Counted from the first letter of the stretch, positions 14,437-26,942 are shown. The stretch: DNA of 41,999 bases from Chromatiales bacterium (GCA_024679535.1 JAIBDF010000008.1:1-41999), one strand, 5' to 3'. Numbers and translations: made by a program. Notes: generated by a model from the sequence alone, not told the origin.

Positions 14437-14945
14437 ACCAATACAGCGTATTCCTTATCAGCCTGCTGGCCGCTTTTGCCACTGGCTGCGCATCGAACGC
14501 GATCCCTGATCCTGATCCCAATGTGGAAACCGCAGACACCAACGACAGCACGGACACCTACGATGCCGGCGATTTCGACCGCGGAGAATCGCTCGCAGAA
14601 GCTGTGTCAGCTCAACTAGGCACGGTCATTTATTTTGACTTCGACCAGGCGGAACTGAAGCGCGAGTATGTTGATCTGCTTGCCAAGCATGCCGACCAAA
14701 TATCCGGTAGCTCTGATGTTCAGGTGCGGCTCGAAGGTCATGCCGACGAACGGGGATCGCGCGAATACAATGTTGGGTTGGGTGAGCGTCGCTCACAAGC
14801 CGTGCGCAGCATATTGCTGGCCAACGGCGTCTCTACCGAGAACCTCTCGACCGTCAGCTTCGGCGAAGAACAGCCTGTCGTGTCTCGTAGCGACGAGCAA
14901 TCCTATGCCCTGAACCGTCGAGTCGAAATACTCTATGTGAATTGA
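14433..14945 (+). CDS. OmpA/Pal-family peptidoglycan-binding lipoprotein
   Basis: A 170-aa protein with a signal peptide and lipobox ending at Cys19 (AFATGC), an acidic linker and a C-terminal OmpA domain: VIYFDFDQAELK, LEGHADERGSREYNVGLGERRSQAV and a NRRVEILY end. The Asp and Arg of HADERGSREYN are those that hold peptidoglycan diaminopimelate in this family. It should sit in the outer membrane and grip the cell wall. Coupled to the upstream ATPase gene and therefore under the same riboswitch. Confidence 0.9.
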   Translation: MNQYSVFLISLLAAFATGCASNAIPDPDPNVETADTNDSTDTYDAGDFDRGESLAEAVSAQLGTVIYFDFDQAELKREYVDLLAKHADQISGSSDVQVRLEGHADERGSREYNVGLGERRSQAVRSILLANGVSTENLSTVSFGEEQPVVSRSDEQSYALNRRVEILYVN

Positions 14946-15055
14946 CTGGAACTTAGCCAGACGGAAGTTTGCAATAGAGAACGACGCATCCCTCGCAACG
15001 CGTACAGGCCTCGTGAAATATTGCCAGGTTAATTTTTTCCGCCGAAGAATATTTT

Positions 15056-15460
15056 TCAGTACCCCAACAAGAATTTCACCGGGCCAAGCGGATCGTGCGT
15101 GCGGGCGATGAAGTACATGCATGTGTAGATGGCGATTGCCGCAACGAAACAGCCGCGCCTGATGCCAACCGTGCGGCCTCGTTTGAGTGCCAGCGTTCCG
15201 AGCCCGATGTAGACGACCAGCAGTGTCAACTTGAGCCAGAGCCAGCCGTTGCTGTAGACCGCTGACGGCAAGATCGCGAGCAGCGACAACGCGGCGGTCA
15301 ATAGCACGATGTCGATTGTGTAACTCAAATAACGGATAGGCGCGATCATTCCCCAACGGCCGCCCCAATTGACCGCTGTTCCGCGCAGCAGGAACAAGGT
15401 GCCGCTCGCCACCGCGGCTGCCACGTGCACGAATTTTATATCGGGGTAGAACTCGAGCAT
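15056..15460 (-). CDS. SirB2-family membrane protein
   Basis: A 134-aa protein with four predicted membrane helices, matching SirB2 (KFVHVAAAVASGTLFLLRG; a central RYLSYTIDIVLL helix; WLKLTLLVVYIGLGTLALKRG). SirB2 proteins have no proven biochemical role. ATG start at 15460 with weak ribosome-binding site. An FNR/DNR-like box lies 124 bp upstream (15584-15597), and may serve this gene or the opposite operon. Confidence 0.8.
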   Translation of the reverse strand: MLEFYPDIKFVHVAAAVASGTLFLLRGTAVNWGGRWGMIAPIRYLSYTIDIVLLTAALSLLAILPSAVYSNGWLWLKLTLLVVYIGLGTLALKRGRTVGIRRGCFVAAIAIYTCMYFIARTHDPLGPVKFLLGY

Positions 15461-15583
15461 GATCAGTTGCCGGTCGATGCGATTCTCGCGGTCGGCAGGC
15501 CTGTCAGTCTCGCCCGCGATGTGTGGGTATCATTCATGACGTATCTTGTGCATGAATGCTGCCCGAAGTCTCGTGCCGTCGCC

Positions 15584-15597
15584 CTGATCTAGATCAA
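15584..15597. promoter_or_regulatory. FNR/DNR-type box CTGAT-CTAG-ATCAA
   Basis: One base off the palindromic FNR/DNR consensus TTGAT-N4-ATCAA and with the same CTAG centre as the boxes at 15701 and 26929. Its centre is about 117 bp upstream of the second box; it could act on the SirB2 gene or as an auxiliary site for the NO operon. Confidence 0.65.
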
Positions 15598-15700
15598 TGC
15601 GAGATTCTCGTCCGCGGCGACGGCATCCTGGCCGTCGACGATCGCCTGGTGTTCGTCCATAGCCTTGCCAGGCTGAGACCGTACGACTGACTTACTCCTC

Positions 15701-15714
15701 TTGATCTAGATCAT
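15701..15714 (+). promoter_or_regulatory. FNR/DNR-type box TTGAT-CTAG-ATCAT before the NO operon
   Basis: A one-mismatch match to TTGAT-N4-ATCAA. With class II geometry (box centred at -41.5) transcription would begin near 15749, with a -10-like TACATGAT just before it. That places the leader ahead of the ATG at 15786 and excludes the ATG at 15738 as a start. Confidence 0.75.
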
Positions 15715-15785
15715 GGAGCCGCTGCCAAGGCGGGTACATGATCCGGATTAGCGGTGCGTTTGTGGGCCGCAACGGCAGGTCGCTT

Positions 15786-15980
15786 ATGAGCATTGTGTAC
15801 TTCACGCTGACTGCAGTTGTTTTGTACCTGTTGTCAGACTGGATCCTGGAGCGGGTGGAGGTGACCGCGGGCCGGCGCTTCCAATATCGGTCGCTCGTGT
15901 TTCTTAGCATCCTGTTGACGCTGGCTATGACCAGTTTCGCGCTCATCGGCCATCTGACTGGAAACACTATTGGGGGATAG
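15786..15980 (+). CDS. Small two-helix membrane protein, first gene of NO operon
   Basis: A 64-aa protein with two hydrophobic segments (MSIVYFTLTAVVLYLLSDWI and SLVFLSILLTLAMTSFALIG) separated by a basic loop. The ATG at 15786 is preferred over 15738 because the DNR-type box predicts a transcript start near 15749. I do not recognise the family. It ends 3 bp before the next small gene and shares its orientation and spacing with the heme-copper operon, so an accessory subunit role is plausible. Confidence 0.6.
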   Translation: MSIVYFTLTAVVLYLLSDWILERVEVTAGRRFQYRSLVFLSILLTLAMTSFALIGHLTGNTIGG

Positions 15981-15983
15981 ATT

Positions 15984-16160
15984 GTGACAGAAGAACACAA
16001 ATCAGAAGACGAAGGCTTGCAGGACGACGAACAACTTCCGTTCATGCAGCGGCTCCTGGATAACCCGTTCCTGCTTTTATTCCTCGGCATCGCGGTACCG
16101 ACAGTGTTCTACATCATATGGGGGATCATGGAGATCACCCAGATTCCGATCGCGGACTAA
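15984..16160 (+). CDS. Small single-helix membrane protein of NO operon
   Basis: A 58-aa protein starting GTG at 15984 with a GGGGGA Shine-Dalgarno at 15972-15977. The first 25 residues are acidic and soluble (EEHKSEDEGLQDDEQLP), followed by one membrane helix (NPFLLLFLGIAVPTVFYIIW). Heme-copper oxidases often carry single-helix accessory subunits in this position; function is inferred from that. It ends 15 bp before the CuA subunit gene. Confidence 0.7.
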   Translation: MTEEHKSEDEGLQDDEQLPFMQRLLDNPFLLLFLGIAVPTVFYIIWGIMEITQIPIAD

Positions 16161-16175
16161 ACAGGGGGCTGAACC

Positions 16176-16709
16176 ATGGCTATAACACCGCCGAGTGAAC
16201 GAAACTGGTGGAAGCAACCGATCGCCAAGGTCGAACTCACCTGGATCATCATCGCGTTCTTCTGGGGCCTCTTCATGTTCTTCATGATGATCTACTGGCA
16301 TGGCGCGGGAGAGCAGAACCTCTCTAACGAGGCTTACAAGATCAAGCCCGAGAAATTCGCTGCGAAAACGCAGGAAATGATCGAGGCATACACCGTGCGT
16401 GAAGAGACTGGTTTTCCGGTCGTGCATCCGCCGGCAGGTAGCGACGTGTATCTGACGGGACGATTGTTCAACTGGTGGCCGATACTGGAGCTCGAGAAAG
16501 ACCAGACCTACCGTCTGCACCTCTCGTCGGTAGACGTACAACACGGCTTCTCGCTGCAGCCCATCAACATCAATCTTCAGGTGCATCCGGGCTACGACAT
16601 GGTGGTCACGATCAAGCCTGACCAGGCCGGAGAATACGGCATCGTCTGCAACGAATTTTGCGGCATTGGCCACCACCTGATGGTAGGCAAGCTGTACGTC
16701 ATCGAGTAG
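16176..16709 (+). CDS. CuA-containing subunit II of heme-copper reductase
   Basis: A 177-aa protein: one N-terminal helix (about residues 20-42) and a periplasmic cupredoxin domain. All CuA ligands are present: H123, C158, E160, C162, H166 and M169 (CNEFCGIGHHLM). It should take electrons from a cytochrome c and pass them to the low-spin heme in subunit I. The short form with one helix is typical of B-family (ba3-like) enzymes. AGGGGG precedes the ATG, and the gene is followed 12 bp later by subunit I. Confidence 0.9.
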   Translation: MAITPPSERNWWKQPIAKVELTWIIIAFFWGLFMFFMMIYWHGAGEQNLSNEAYKIKPEKFAAKTQEMIEAYTVREETGFPVVHPPAGSDVYLTGRLFNWWPILELEKDQTYRLHLSSVDVQHGFSLQPININLQVHPGYDMVVTIKPDQAGEYGIVCNEFCGIGHHLMVGKLYVIE

Positions 16710-16721
16710 GGGGGCACAAAC

Positions 16722-18416
16722 ATGTCAACAAAAACAGAATTTCGCACTTGCCCCACGACAGGCCTCAAGGTGGATCTCAATGCCGAGAAACTGATCAAGG
16801 CCAACGCGGTCGCGGCCGTTATCTTCCTCGCAATTGGCGGTCTGTTCGGTTTGCTGGTGGCGCTGACACGCTGGCCCGAGGTTCATCTCCTGCCAGCCGA
16901 CTGGTTTTACCTTGCATTAACTGCGCACGGTTTTGACGTCCTGCTCGTCTGGATCATTTTCTTCGAGATGGCGGTGCTCTATTTCGCTTCGGCCGTCCTG
17001 TTGAACAGCCGAATCGCGGGTCCACGCTGGGCCTGGACAGGTTTTGGACTCATGCTGGCCGGTGCGCTGATCACGAATATTGTCGTGCTGCAAGGCGGTT
17101 CCAGCGTGATGTTCACGTCCTACGTACCGCTGAAGGCCGAGCCGGGCTTCTATCTCGGCATCATCCTGTTCGCGGTCGGCGCGCTCATCGGCTGCTGCGT
17201 CTTTTTCGGTACGCTGGTCGTTGCCCGCCGGGAACGCACCTACAAGGGCTCGATCCCTCTCGTGACCTTCGGCGCACTGACCGCGGCGATAATCGCGGTC
17301 TTCACGATCGCGTCCGGTGCAATCATTCTGATTCCGACATTGCTCTGGTCGATCGGCCTCGTCAGCCATATTGATCCGCTGCTATACAAAACGATCTGGT
17401 GGGCCATGGGTCACTCGTCACAGCAGATCAACGTCTCCGCACACGTCGCTATATGGTATGCGATCGCGGCCATTACATTCGGCGCGAGGCCGCTGTCCGA
17501 AAAGGTCAGCCGGACGGCGTTCCTCATGTACATCCTGTTCCTGCAGCTTGCGAGCGCGCACCACCTGCTGGCCGAACCCGGACTCAGTTCAGAGTGGAAG
17601 ATCTTTAACACGAGTTACGCGATGTACCTGGCCGTGCTTGGCAGCATGGTTCACGGCATGACGGTGCCTGGATCTATTGAAGCCGCGCAGCGTGCGCGCG
17701 GACTGACAAAGGGGATGTTCGAGTGGCTGCGCAAGGCCCCTTGGGGCAACCCGGCATTTGCCGGCATGTTCATGTCACTTGTGTTCTTTGGCTTCATAGG
17801 CGGTATTTCCGGCGTGGTTATGGGTACAGAACAAATCAACCTGATCATGCACAACACGCTCTACGTGCCAGGTCACTTCCACGGCACGGTTGTCGCCGGC
17901 ACGACGCTGGCGTTCATGGCTATCACGTACTACCTGGTGCCGCTTGTCTTCCGCCGCGAGATCATGTTCATGAAGCTGGCGAGGCTACAGCCCTACCTGT
18001 TCGGCATCGGTGCAGCCGGCATTTCGGTCTTCATGATGGGCGCAGGCACGCTGGGCGTCTCACGACGGCACTGGGACATGCAGTTTGCGGACGCTATTCT
18101 GCCGTTCGACTATCCATCGGCAGCCTTCCTGATGATGGGTCTGAATGGCATGTTCGCCGTGCTGGCAGCGGTCGGTGGCATCGCGTTTATTGTCGTTGTC
18201 GTCGGCTCAGTGTTCTTCGGCCGTAAACTCGGCGTAGACGAAAAGCCAAGCTATCCGGAGGTGCCGCCCCAAGCCGCGGTGGTCGCGGAGCATGGCAGCG
18301 CACACTCGCTGAAGATCCCGGGCACGACGATGCTGGTCGCAATCTTCTTCATCGCCTTTGTGCTGTATTACTTCGTCAACTGGAAGTATCTGTCGGAGGT
18401 CTGGCCGCTGAGCTGA
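16722..18416 (+). CDS. Heme-copper subunit I lacking the cross-linked Tyr; candidate NO reductase
   Basis: A 564-aa polytopic protein. Metal ligands are conserved: H69 (low-spin heme), H231 and H280/H281 (CuB-type site), H385 (high-spin heme) and H387 (low-spin heme) in VPGHFH. After H231 the sequence is SSQQIN, so Gln235 replaces the Tyr that follows the CuB His by four residues in oxygen reductases (HPxVY). Loss of that Tyr marks proposed NO-reducing families inside the superfamily (eNOR, sNOR, gNOR and similar). It is not a classical NorB, which uses Glu-rich FeB sites. Adjacent nirS, hemerythrin and DNR-type boxes support NO as substrate. Which family it belongs to cannot be settled here. 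Confidence 0.8.
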   Translation: MSTKTEFRTCPTTGLKVDLNAEKLIKANAVAAVIFLAIGGLFGLLVALTRWPEVHLLPADWFYLALTAHGFDVLLVWIIFFEMAVLYFASAVLLNSRIAGPRWAWTGFGLMLAGALITNIVVLQGGSSVMFTSYVPLKAEPGFYLGIILFAVGALIGCCVFFGTLVVARRERTYKGSIPLVTFGALTAAIIAVFTIASGAIILIPTLLWSIGLVSHIDPLLYKTIWWAMGHSSQQINVSAHVAIWYAIAAITFGARPLSEKVSRTAFLMYILFLQLASAHHLLAEPGLSSEWKIFNTSYAMYLAVLGSMVHGMTVPGSIEAAQRARGLTKGMFEWLRKAPWGNPAFAGMFMSLVFFGFIGGISGVVMGTEQINLIMHNTLYVPGHFHGTVVAGTTLAFMAITYYLVPLVFRREIMFMKLARLQPYLFGIGAAGISVFMMGAGTLGVSRRHWDMQFADAILPFDYPSAAFLMMGLNGMFAVLAAVGGIAFIVVVVGSVFFGRKLGVDEKPSYPEVPPQAAVVAEHGSAHSLKIPGTTMLVAIFFIAFVLYYFVNWKYLSEVWPLS

Positions 18417-18435
18417 GATTCAAATCGATACGACA

Positions 18436-19302
18436 ATGTCTGCAACGATCAAACTTATCTACCACACCGCGAAGGTACGCCTCGGTTTCCTGATTATGGC
18501 GTGCGCCCTTACGGGTGTGGCCGTGATTCCGGATCACAGTCTTGGTGCGTGGCAGATACTCGCTCTCGGTGTTGCAGTGCTGGTCGCCTCTTCGGCAGCC
18601 GGGGCCTTCAACCAGTTTTACGAACGTGATCTCGATGTCCACATGAAGCGCACGCGATCGCGGCCGTTCGTGACAGGACGGTTTCAGGCAGACCGGATCT
18701 GGCTGGGAGGCATCGTCCTTTCGCTGCTGCTCGCGCTCGCAGCTGCCGCGGTGGCGACCAACTGGCTTGCGACCTTTTTCGTGTTTATGGGAGCGTTTAC
18801 CTACGGTGTCGTGTACACGGTCTGGCTCAAGCGACGCACCTGGTTAAACATCGTTATAGGCGGCCTCGCGGGCAGTTTCGCCGTGCTCGCCGGTTCTGCA
18901 GCTGCCGGGGCGACTTTCTCGCCGGTCGCGTTCATTATCGCCGGAGTACTGTTTCTGTGGACTCCTCCGCATTTCTGGTCGCTGGCATTTGCCTGCAAAG
19001 AAGATTACAGGCGCGCGGGCGTCCCGATGCTGCCTGTGATTGTCGACGACAAGGCAGCAACTTTAACCATTCTCGCGCATACCGTTGCACTGGTTATGCT
19101 GTCAATCGCACCGCTCTGGTACGGCATGAGCTGGATCTACGCGTTCGGCGCCATCGTTGGCGGCGCCTATTTCCTGTTTGCCTGCGCGCGTCTCTATATC
19201 GCTCCAGGTATCACCAACGCGTGGCATGCGTTTGCCGCTTCCATCGTACAGCTCGGCCTGTTGCTGGTTGCCGCTATGCTGGATGGTTTGCTGGTCGGCT
19301 GA
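18436..19302 (+). CDS. ctaB: Protoheme IX farnesyltransferase (heme O synthase)
   Basis: A 288-aa UbiA-superfamily prenyltransferase with about nine membrane helices. The first Asp-rich motif is in NQFYERDLDVHMKRTRSRP, the second region in WTPPHFWSLAFACKEDYRRAGVPML; both are diagnostic of CtaB/CyoE. It makes heme O, indicating that the subunit I upstream uses heme O or A. It lies 20 bp after subunit I and 4 bp before the SCO gene in the operon. Confidence 0.95.
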   Translation: MSATIKLIYHTAKVRLGFLIMACALTGVAVIPDHSLGAWQILALGVAVLVASSAAGAFNQFYERDLDVHMKRTRSRPFVTGRFQADRIWLGGIVLSLLLALAAAAVATNWLATFFVFMGAFTYGVVYTVWLKRRTWLNIVIGGLAGSFAVLAGSAAAGATFSPVAFIIAGVLFLWTPPHFWSLAFACKEDYRRAGVPMLPVIVDDKAATLTILAHTVALVMLSIAPLWYGMSWIYAFGAIVGGAYFLFACARLYIAPGITNAWHAFAASIVQLGLLLVAAMLDGLLVG

Positions 19303-19305
19303 GCC

Positions 19306-20082
19306 ATGCATTGCCGCACTGGGATTCTTTTCCTGACGCTGGTCGCGGTTTCTGCCTTCGGCGCGGAATACGATCGCTCAACGGCACTCGACATCAGTCA
19401 GGGCGCGATCGGTCGTCAGTTAGACAACTACACGCTGCGCGATTCAGAAGGACAGCCGTTCGTGATGTCAGAGCTGCGCGGCAAACCGCTTGTCGTCAGC
19501 ATGATCTACACGAGCTGTCATCACATCTGTCCGACGATCACCCGCAATTTGCGTGACAAAATTGAAGTCGCACAGGAGGCCCTTGGTGAGGACGCCTTCA
19601 ATGTCGTCACGGTCGGTTTCGACTGGCGGGTAGACACACCTGATCGCATGCGCGAGTTCCAGTCGCGCTTAGGGTTAGACAACGTACCGAACTGGCACTT
19701 TCTTGCCACCGACGCTGGCGTTGTCGATGAGTTTAGCGACAATCTCGGCTTCCTGTTCTATCCCAGTGCCAAGGGTTTCGATCATCTCGCCCAGGCGACG
19801 GTCGTCGATGCTAACGGCAGGATTTACAGGCAGGTCTATGGCGTCGACGTGGAGACGACGGCGATCGTCGAGCCTCTCAAGGAGCTCGTGTTCAACACGC
19901 CACGTTACGCAGGATTTGCAGAGCACTGGCTCAGCACCTTCAAACTGTTTTGCACTGTTTACGATCCCAATAGCGATCGCTATCGCTTCGACTACTCGAT
20001 ATTCCTGGCAATCGTCGTCGGCATACTGAGCTTGGGGCTGATCGCAGTTTTCATCGCAAAGGAATGGCAACGCGCCCGATAG
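19306..20082 (+). CDS. SCO1/SenC copper chaperone
   Basis: A 258-aa thioredoxin-fold protein with signal peptide. Copper ligands C71 and C75 (SCHHIC) and H160 (GFDH) are present. SCO proteins load copper into the CuA centre, fitting the subunit II gene upstream. Unusual is the extra C-terminal helix (about residues 230-252, FLAIVVGILSLGLIAVFIAK) followed by a basic tail, giving a membrane anchor at the C terminus in addition to the N-terminal signal. Confidence 0.9.
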   Translation: MHCRTGILFLTLVAVSAFGAEYDRSTALDISQGAIGRQLDNYTLRDSEGQPFVMSELRGKPLVVSMIYTSCHHICPTITRNLRDKIEVAQEALGEDAFNVVTVGFDWRVDTPDRMREFQSRLGLDNVPNWHFLATDAGVVDEFSDNLGFLFYPSAKGFDHLAQATVVDANGRIYRQVYGVDVETTAIVEPLKELVFNTPRYAGFAEHWLSTFKLFCTVYDPNSDRYRFDYSIFLAIVVGILSLGLIAVFIAKEWQRAR

Positions 20083-20089
20083 GTCCACA

Positions 20090-21598
20090 ATGGAACTGAT
20101 CAAACGAGCACTCGCGCGTGCGTTCGCGCGCTTTGAGGCGGTCTTCGAGTACGCTTTCGGGCAGCGCAACACCCCGTTTGCATGCCTCGGTGCCCTGGGC
20201 TGGTATTTTTACTGGATCGTCGCGGCAACGGGCGTCTACCTGTATATTTTTTTTGACACGGGTATCACCGATGCGTACGCATCGGTCGAATACATGACGC
20301 ACGACCAATGGTACGCGGCCGGCGTCATGCGCAGCCTGCATCGCTACGCCTCCGATGCGTTGGTCATCGTTGTTGTACTGCATATTTTTCGGGAGTTCGC
20401 GTTCGACCGGCTGCGGGGCCGCCGCTTCTTCGCGTGGCTGACGGGCTTGCCGTTGCTTGCATTCATATATATATGCGGTATCAGCGGGTACTGGCTCGTA
20501 TGGGACCAGCTCGCGCAGTACATTGCCGTTGCGACGACCGAGTGGCTCGATACCCTGCCTGTGTTTGGCGAACCGATAGCAAATAACTTTCTCGATAGCA
20601 CGACACTGGGGGGCCGCTTCTTCACCCTGATGGTGTTCATTCACATATTCGGCCCGCTGTTCATGTTGTTGCTGATGTGGATTCACATCCAGAGACATTC
20701 CGGGGCGAAGGTCAATCCACCGCGGCCGCTGGCCATCGGCACAGTCGGGGTGCTTGTCGTCCTGTCGGTCGTTTTTCCGGCTGTCAGCCAGGCCCCGGCG
20801 GATCTCGATGTCGTGCCTGCGGAACTCGGGTTCGACTGGTTCTACCTTGCAGGCTATCCGCTGCTGGATATCGTCCCGGGCGGGCAGCTCTGGCTGTATA
20901 TCTTCGCCGCATTCCTGGTGCTCGCTGTGCTGCCGTGGATGCCACCCGCCAAACGTGTTCCGGCAGCTGCCGTCAACCTCGAGAACTGCAATGGCTGCAC
21001 GCGCTGTTTCGACGACTGCCCGTTTAGTGCCATCAACATGGTCCCGCGAACTGACGGGCGTGCCTATGAGTCCGAGCCCGTCGTCAACGTGAACCAGTGC
21101 ACCTCCTGCGGAATCTGCGCGGGCGCCTGCCCGACGTCGACACCGTTCCGGCGCTCGGGACCCCTGCAACCCGGCATCGAGCTCCCGCATAGAAGCATTG
21201 CAGATCTCCGCGACGAACTCGTGGCCGGGACCGAGAAGGCCCGCGTTGTCATATTTGCCTGCGATACCGGCGACACAGACGATCTCGAAGAGGGCGGCGT
21301 GAAAGTCATGCGGTTACCCTGCGTCGGAATGCTGCCGCCGTCATTCGTCGACTTTGCCCTGGCTCGCCATTATGCCGATGGCATCATGATCGCGGGCTGC
21401 GCTGAAGGCGATTGCCACCACCGGCTTGGCAACGAATGGACCATCGAGCGCATGGCGCGAAGGCGGGACCCGTACCTGCGACAGCGCGCCGACGAACGGC
21501 GCCTGTGCCTGAGCTGGCTGCCACGGGGTTCCTCCCGAAGGCGACAGCGTGCCCTGGCGGAATTCCGGGCGGCACTATCCGAGATCGATGATGAATAA
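20090..21598 (+). CDS. Cytochrome b / 2x[4Fe-4S] ferredoxin / MvhD fusion
   Basis: A 502-aa three-part redox protein. Residues 30-285 resemble the N-terminal cytochrome b of bc1/b6f complexes, with two bis-His heme pairs of the classic 14-residue spacing: H84/H98 and H185/H199. Residues 300-347 hold two [4Fe-4S] clusters (C300, C303, C306, C310 and C337, C340, C343, C347). Residues 385-480 resemble MvhD, the hydrogenase/heterodisulfide-reductase iron-sulfur subunit, with C391, C411, C437 and C442. It could couple quinol or membrane heme to a soluble low-potential partner. Placement in the operon suggests electron supply to NO reduction; direction of flow is unknown. Confidence 0.82.
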   Translation: MELIKRALARAFARFEAVFEYAFGQRNTPFACLGALGWYFYWIVAATGVYLYIFFDTGITDAYASVEYMTHDQWYAAGVMRSLHRYASDALVIVVVLHIFREFAFDRLRGRRFFAWLTGLPLLAFIYICGISGYWLVWDQLAQYIAVATTEWLDTLPVFGEPIANNFLDSTTLGGRFFTLMVFIHIFGPLFMLLLMWIHIQRHSGAKVNPPRPLAIGTVGVLVVLSVVFPAVSQAPADLDVVPAELGFDWFYLAGYPLLDIVPGGQLWLYIFAAFLVLAVLPWMPPAKRVPAAAVNLENCNGCTRCFDDCPFSAINMVPRTDGRAYESEPVVNVNQCTSCGICAGACPTSTPFRRSGPLQPGIELPHRSIADLRDELVAGTEKARVVIFACDTGDTDDLEEGGVKVMRLPCVGMLPPSFVDFALARHYADGIMIAGCAEGDCHHRLGNEWTIERMARRRDPYLRQRADERRLCLSWLPRGSSRRRQRALAEFRAALSEIDDE

Positions 21599-22082
21599 AG
21601 TCGTCCAGGCACTGTTATACGGGGCCTTCGCGGCATGCATCGGCTACCTGTCCGCCGCGCCGACTTATCAGTATGCGGACCCGGAGCTTGCCGTGATCAA
21701 GCTGTCGTTGAACCATGCGGCGGATCGCGTCGAGGAATGCACCAAGCTGACGCCACAGCAGATCAATGAGCGCGCCATGAAGGGCGAGCCGATCAACGAA
21801 TGCGCACGGGCACGGCGGCCACTTGCCGTCGAGCTCGATGTGGACGGGACGACGGTCCTGTCCCTGGCAGCCATTCCTTCGGGGCTTTGGAATGACGGTC
21901 CGGCCTCGGTGTACGAGCGGTTCGCAATCGAGGCCGGGGCCCACACGATCACGGCGCGCCTGAGAGATTCGGCACGCGAGACGGGGTGGGACTATGAGTA
22001 CTCGGAAGAGGTAGACCTGGTGCCCGGACGCTACTTCACAATTACGTTCCGTGCGGGAAACGGAGGTTTTGCATTTCGATGA
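21588..22082 (+). CDS. Membrane-anchored protein of unknown function in NO operon
   Basis: A protein of about 164 aa starting at the tandem ATGs 21588/21591, overlapping the end of the fusion gene. An N-terminal hydrophobic segment (VVQALLYGAFAACIGYLSAA) is followed by a periplasmic domain with two cysteines (EECTKLTPQQ, INECARARRP) and an Ig-like C-terminal half (ELDVDGTTVLSLAAIPSGL...HTITARLRD). I do not recognise the family. Its stop overlaps the hemerythrin start (ATGA), so it is a genuine operon member, perhaps an assembly factor. Confidence 0.72.
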   Translation: MMNKVVQALLYGAFAACIGYLSAAPTYQYADPELAVIKLSLNHAADRVEECTKLTPQQINERAMKGEPINECARARRPLAVELDVDGTTVLSLAAIPSGLWNDGPASVYERFAIEAGAHTITARLRDSARETGWDYEYSEEVDLVPGRYFTITFRAGNGGFAFR

Positions 22083-22471
22083 GCCTGATTACCTGGAAAG
22101 ATGAATTCAGCGTCGGCGTTGCCGCCGTCGACCTCGAGCACCGTGAACTTATCGAGTTGATCAACGGCCTGGAGGCCGGCATGCGGGAATGCGCCACCCA
22201 GACGATGGTTGTGGAGACGCTCGGCGAGATCTACGCACGCATTTCGGCTCACTTTGCACTCGAAGAGAAGATCATGCGCAAGGCGCGCTATGACAGCTTC
22301 GCCACGCACAAGCACGACCACGAACGGCTATTGGATGAATTGCTGGACGTTATCGACAGTGTCGACGCCGCCGGCCGCTATGATCGGGCGGGCCTTTCCC
22401 GCGACCTCGATCGCTGGTTTTCCGACCACTTTCGAACACACGATGCACAACTGCATCAAAAGCTTGGCTAA
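22079..22471 (+). CDS. Bacteriohemerythrin
   Basis: A 130-aa four-helix protein with the complete diiron ligand set: H21, H58, E62 (HFALEE), H77, H81 (HKHDH) and H117, D122 (HFRTHD). Single-domain hemerythrins bind O2 and some bind NO; here, as the last gene of the NO operon, it may store or buffer either gas in the cytoplasm. Start overlaps the preceding stop. Confidence 0.92.
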   Translation: MSLITWKDEFSVGVAAVDLEHRELIELINGLEAGMRECATQTMVVETLGEIYARISAHFALEEKIMRKARYDSFATHKHDHERLLDELLDVIDSVDAAGRYDRAGLSRDLDRWFSDHFRTHDAQLHQKLG

Positions 22472-22476
22472 CACAA

Positions 22477-22502
22477 ACGGGGCCCCGCGAGCGAGGCCCC
22501 GT
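22477..22502. terminator. Bidirectional terminator between hemerythrin and nirS
   Basis: ACGGGGCC (22477-22484) and GGCCCCGT (22495-22502) form a perfect 8-bp stem with a 10-base loop, placed between two convergent genes (stops at 22471 and 22517). It probably ends both operons. Confidence 0.75.
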
Positions 22503-22516
22503 CAATATTTCTCCGT

Positions 22517-26867
<4,351 letters not shown>

Positions 26868-26928
26868 GCTGACCTCTGGATCGGCGTGATCGGATGCTTA
26901 AATTGTCCGCCTCTGACCGCCAGCATCC

Positions 26929-26942
26929 ATGATCTAGATCAA
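26929..26942 (-). promoter_or_regulatory. FNR/DNR-type box ATGAT-CTAG-ATCAA before receptor-nirS
   Basis: Same CTAG centre as the boxes at 15584 and 15701. With the centre at -41.5 the minus-strand transcript would start near 26894, 27 bases before the ATG at 26867, with an AATTTA -10-like stretch near 26899-26904. This geometry matches that of the NO operon promoter. Confidence 0.75.

Noticed and set aside
15738-15785. Longer start for the first small gene of the NO operon
   Set aside because: A transcript starting 41-42 bases after the FNR/DNR box centre would begin at about 15749, after this ATG; the N-terminal extension also has no membrane-protein character.
16722-18416. Classical cNorB/qNorB or ordinary oxygen reductase
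   Set aside because: Classical Nor proteins have Glu residues at the FeB site and different motifs; ordinary oxidases keep Tyr after the CuB His, which here is Gln.
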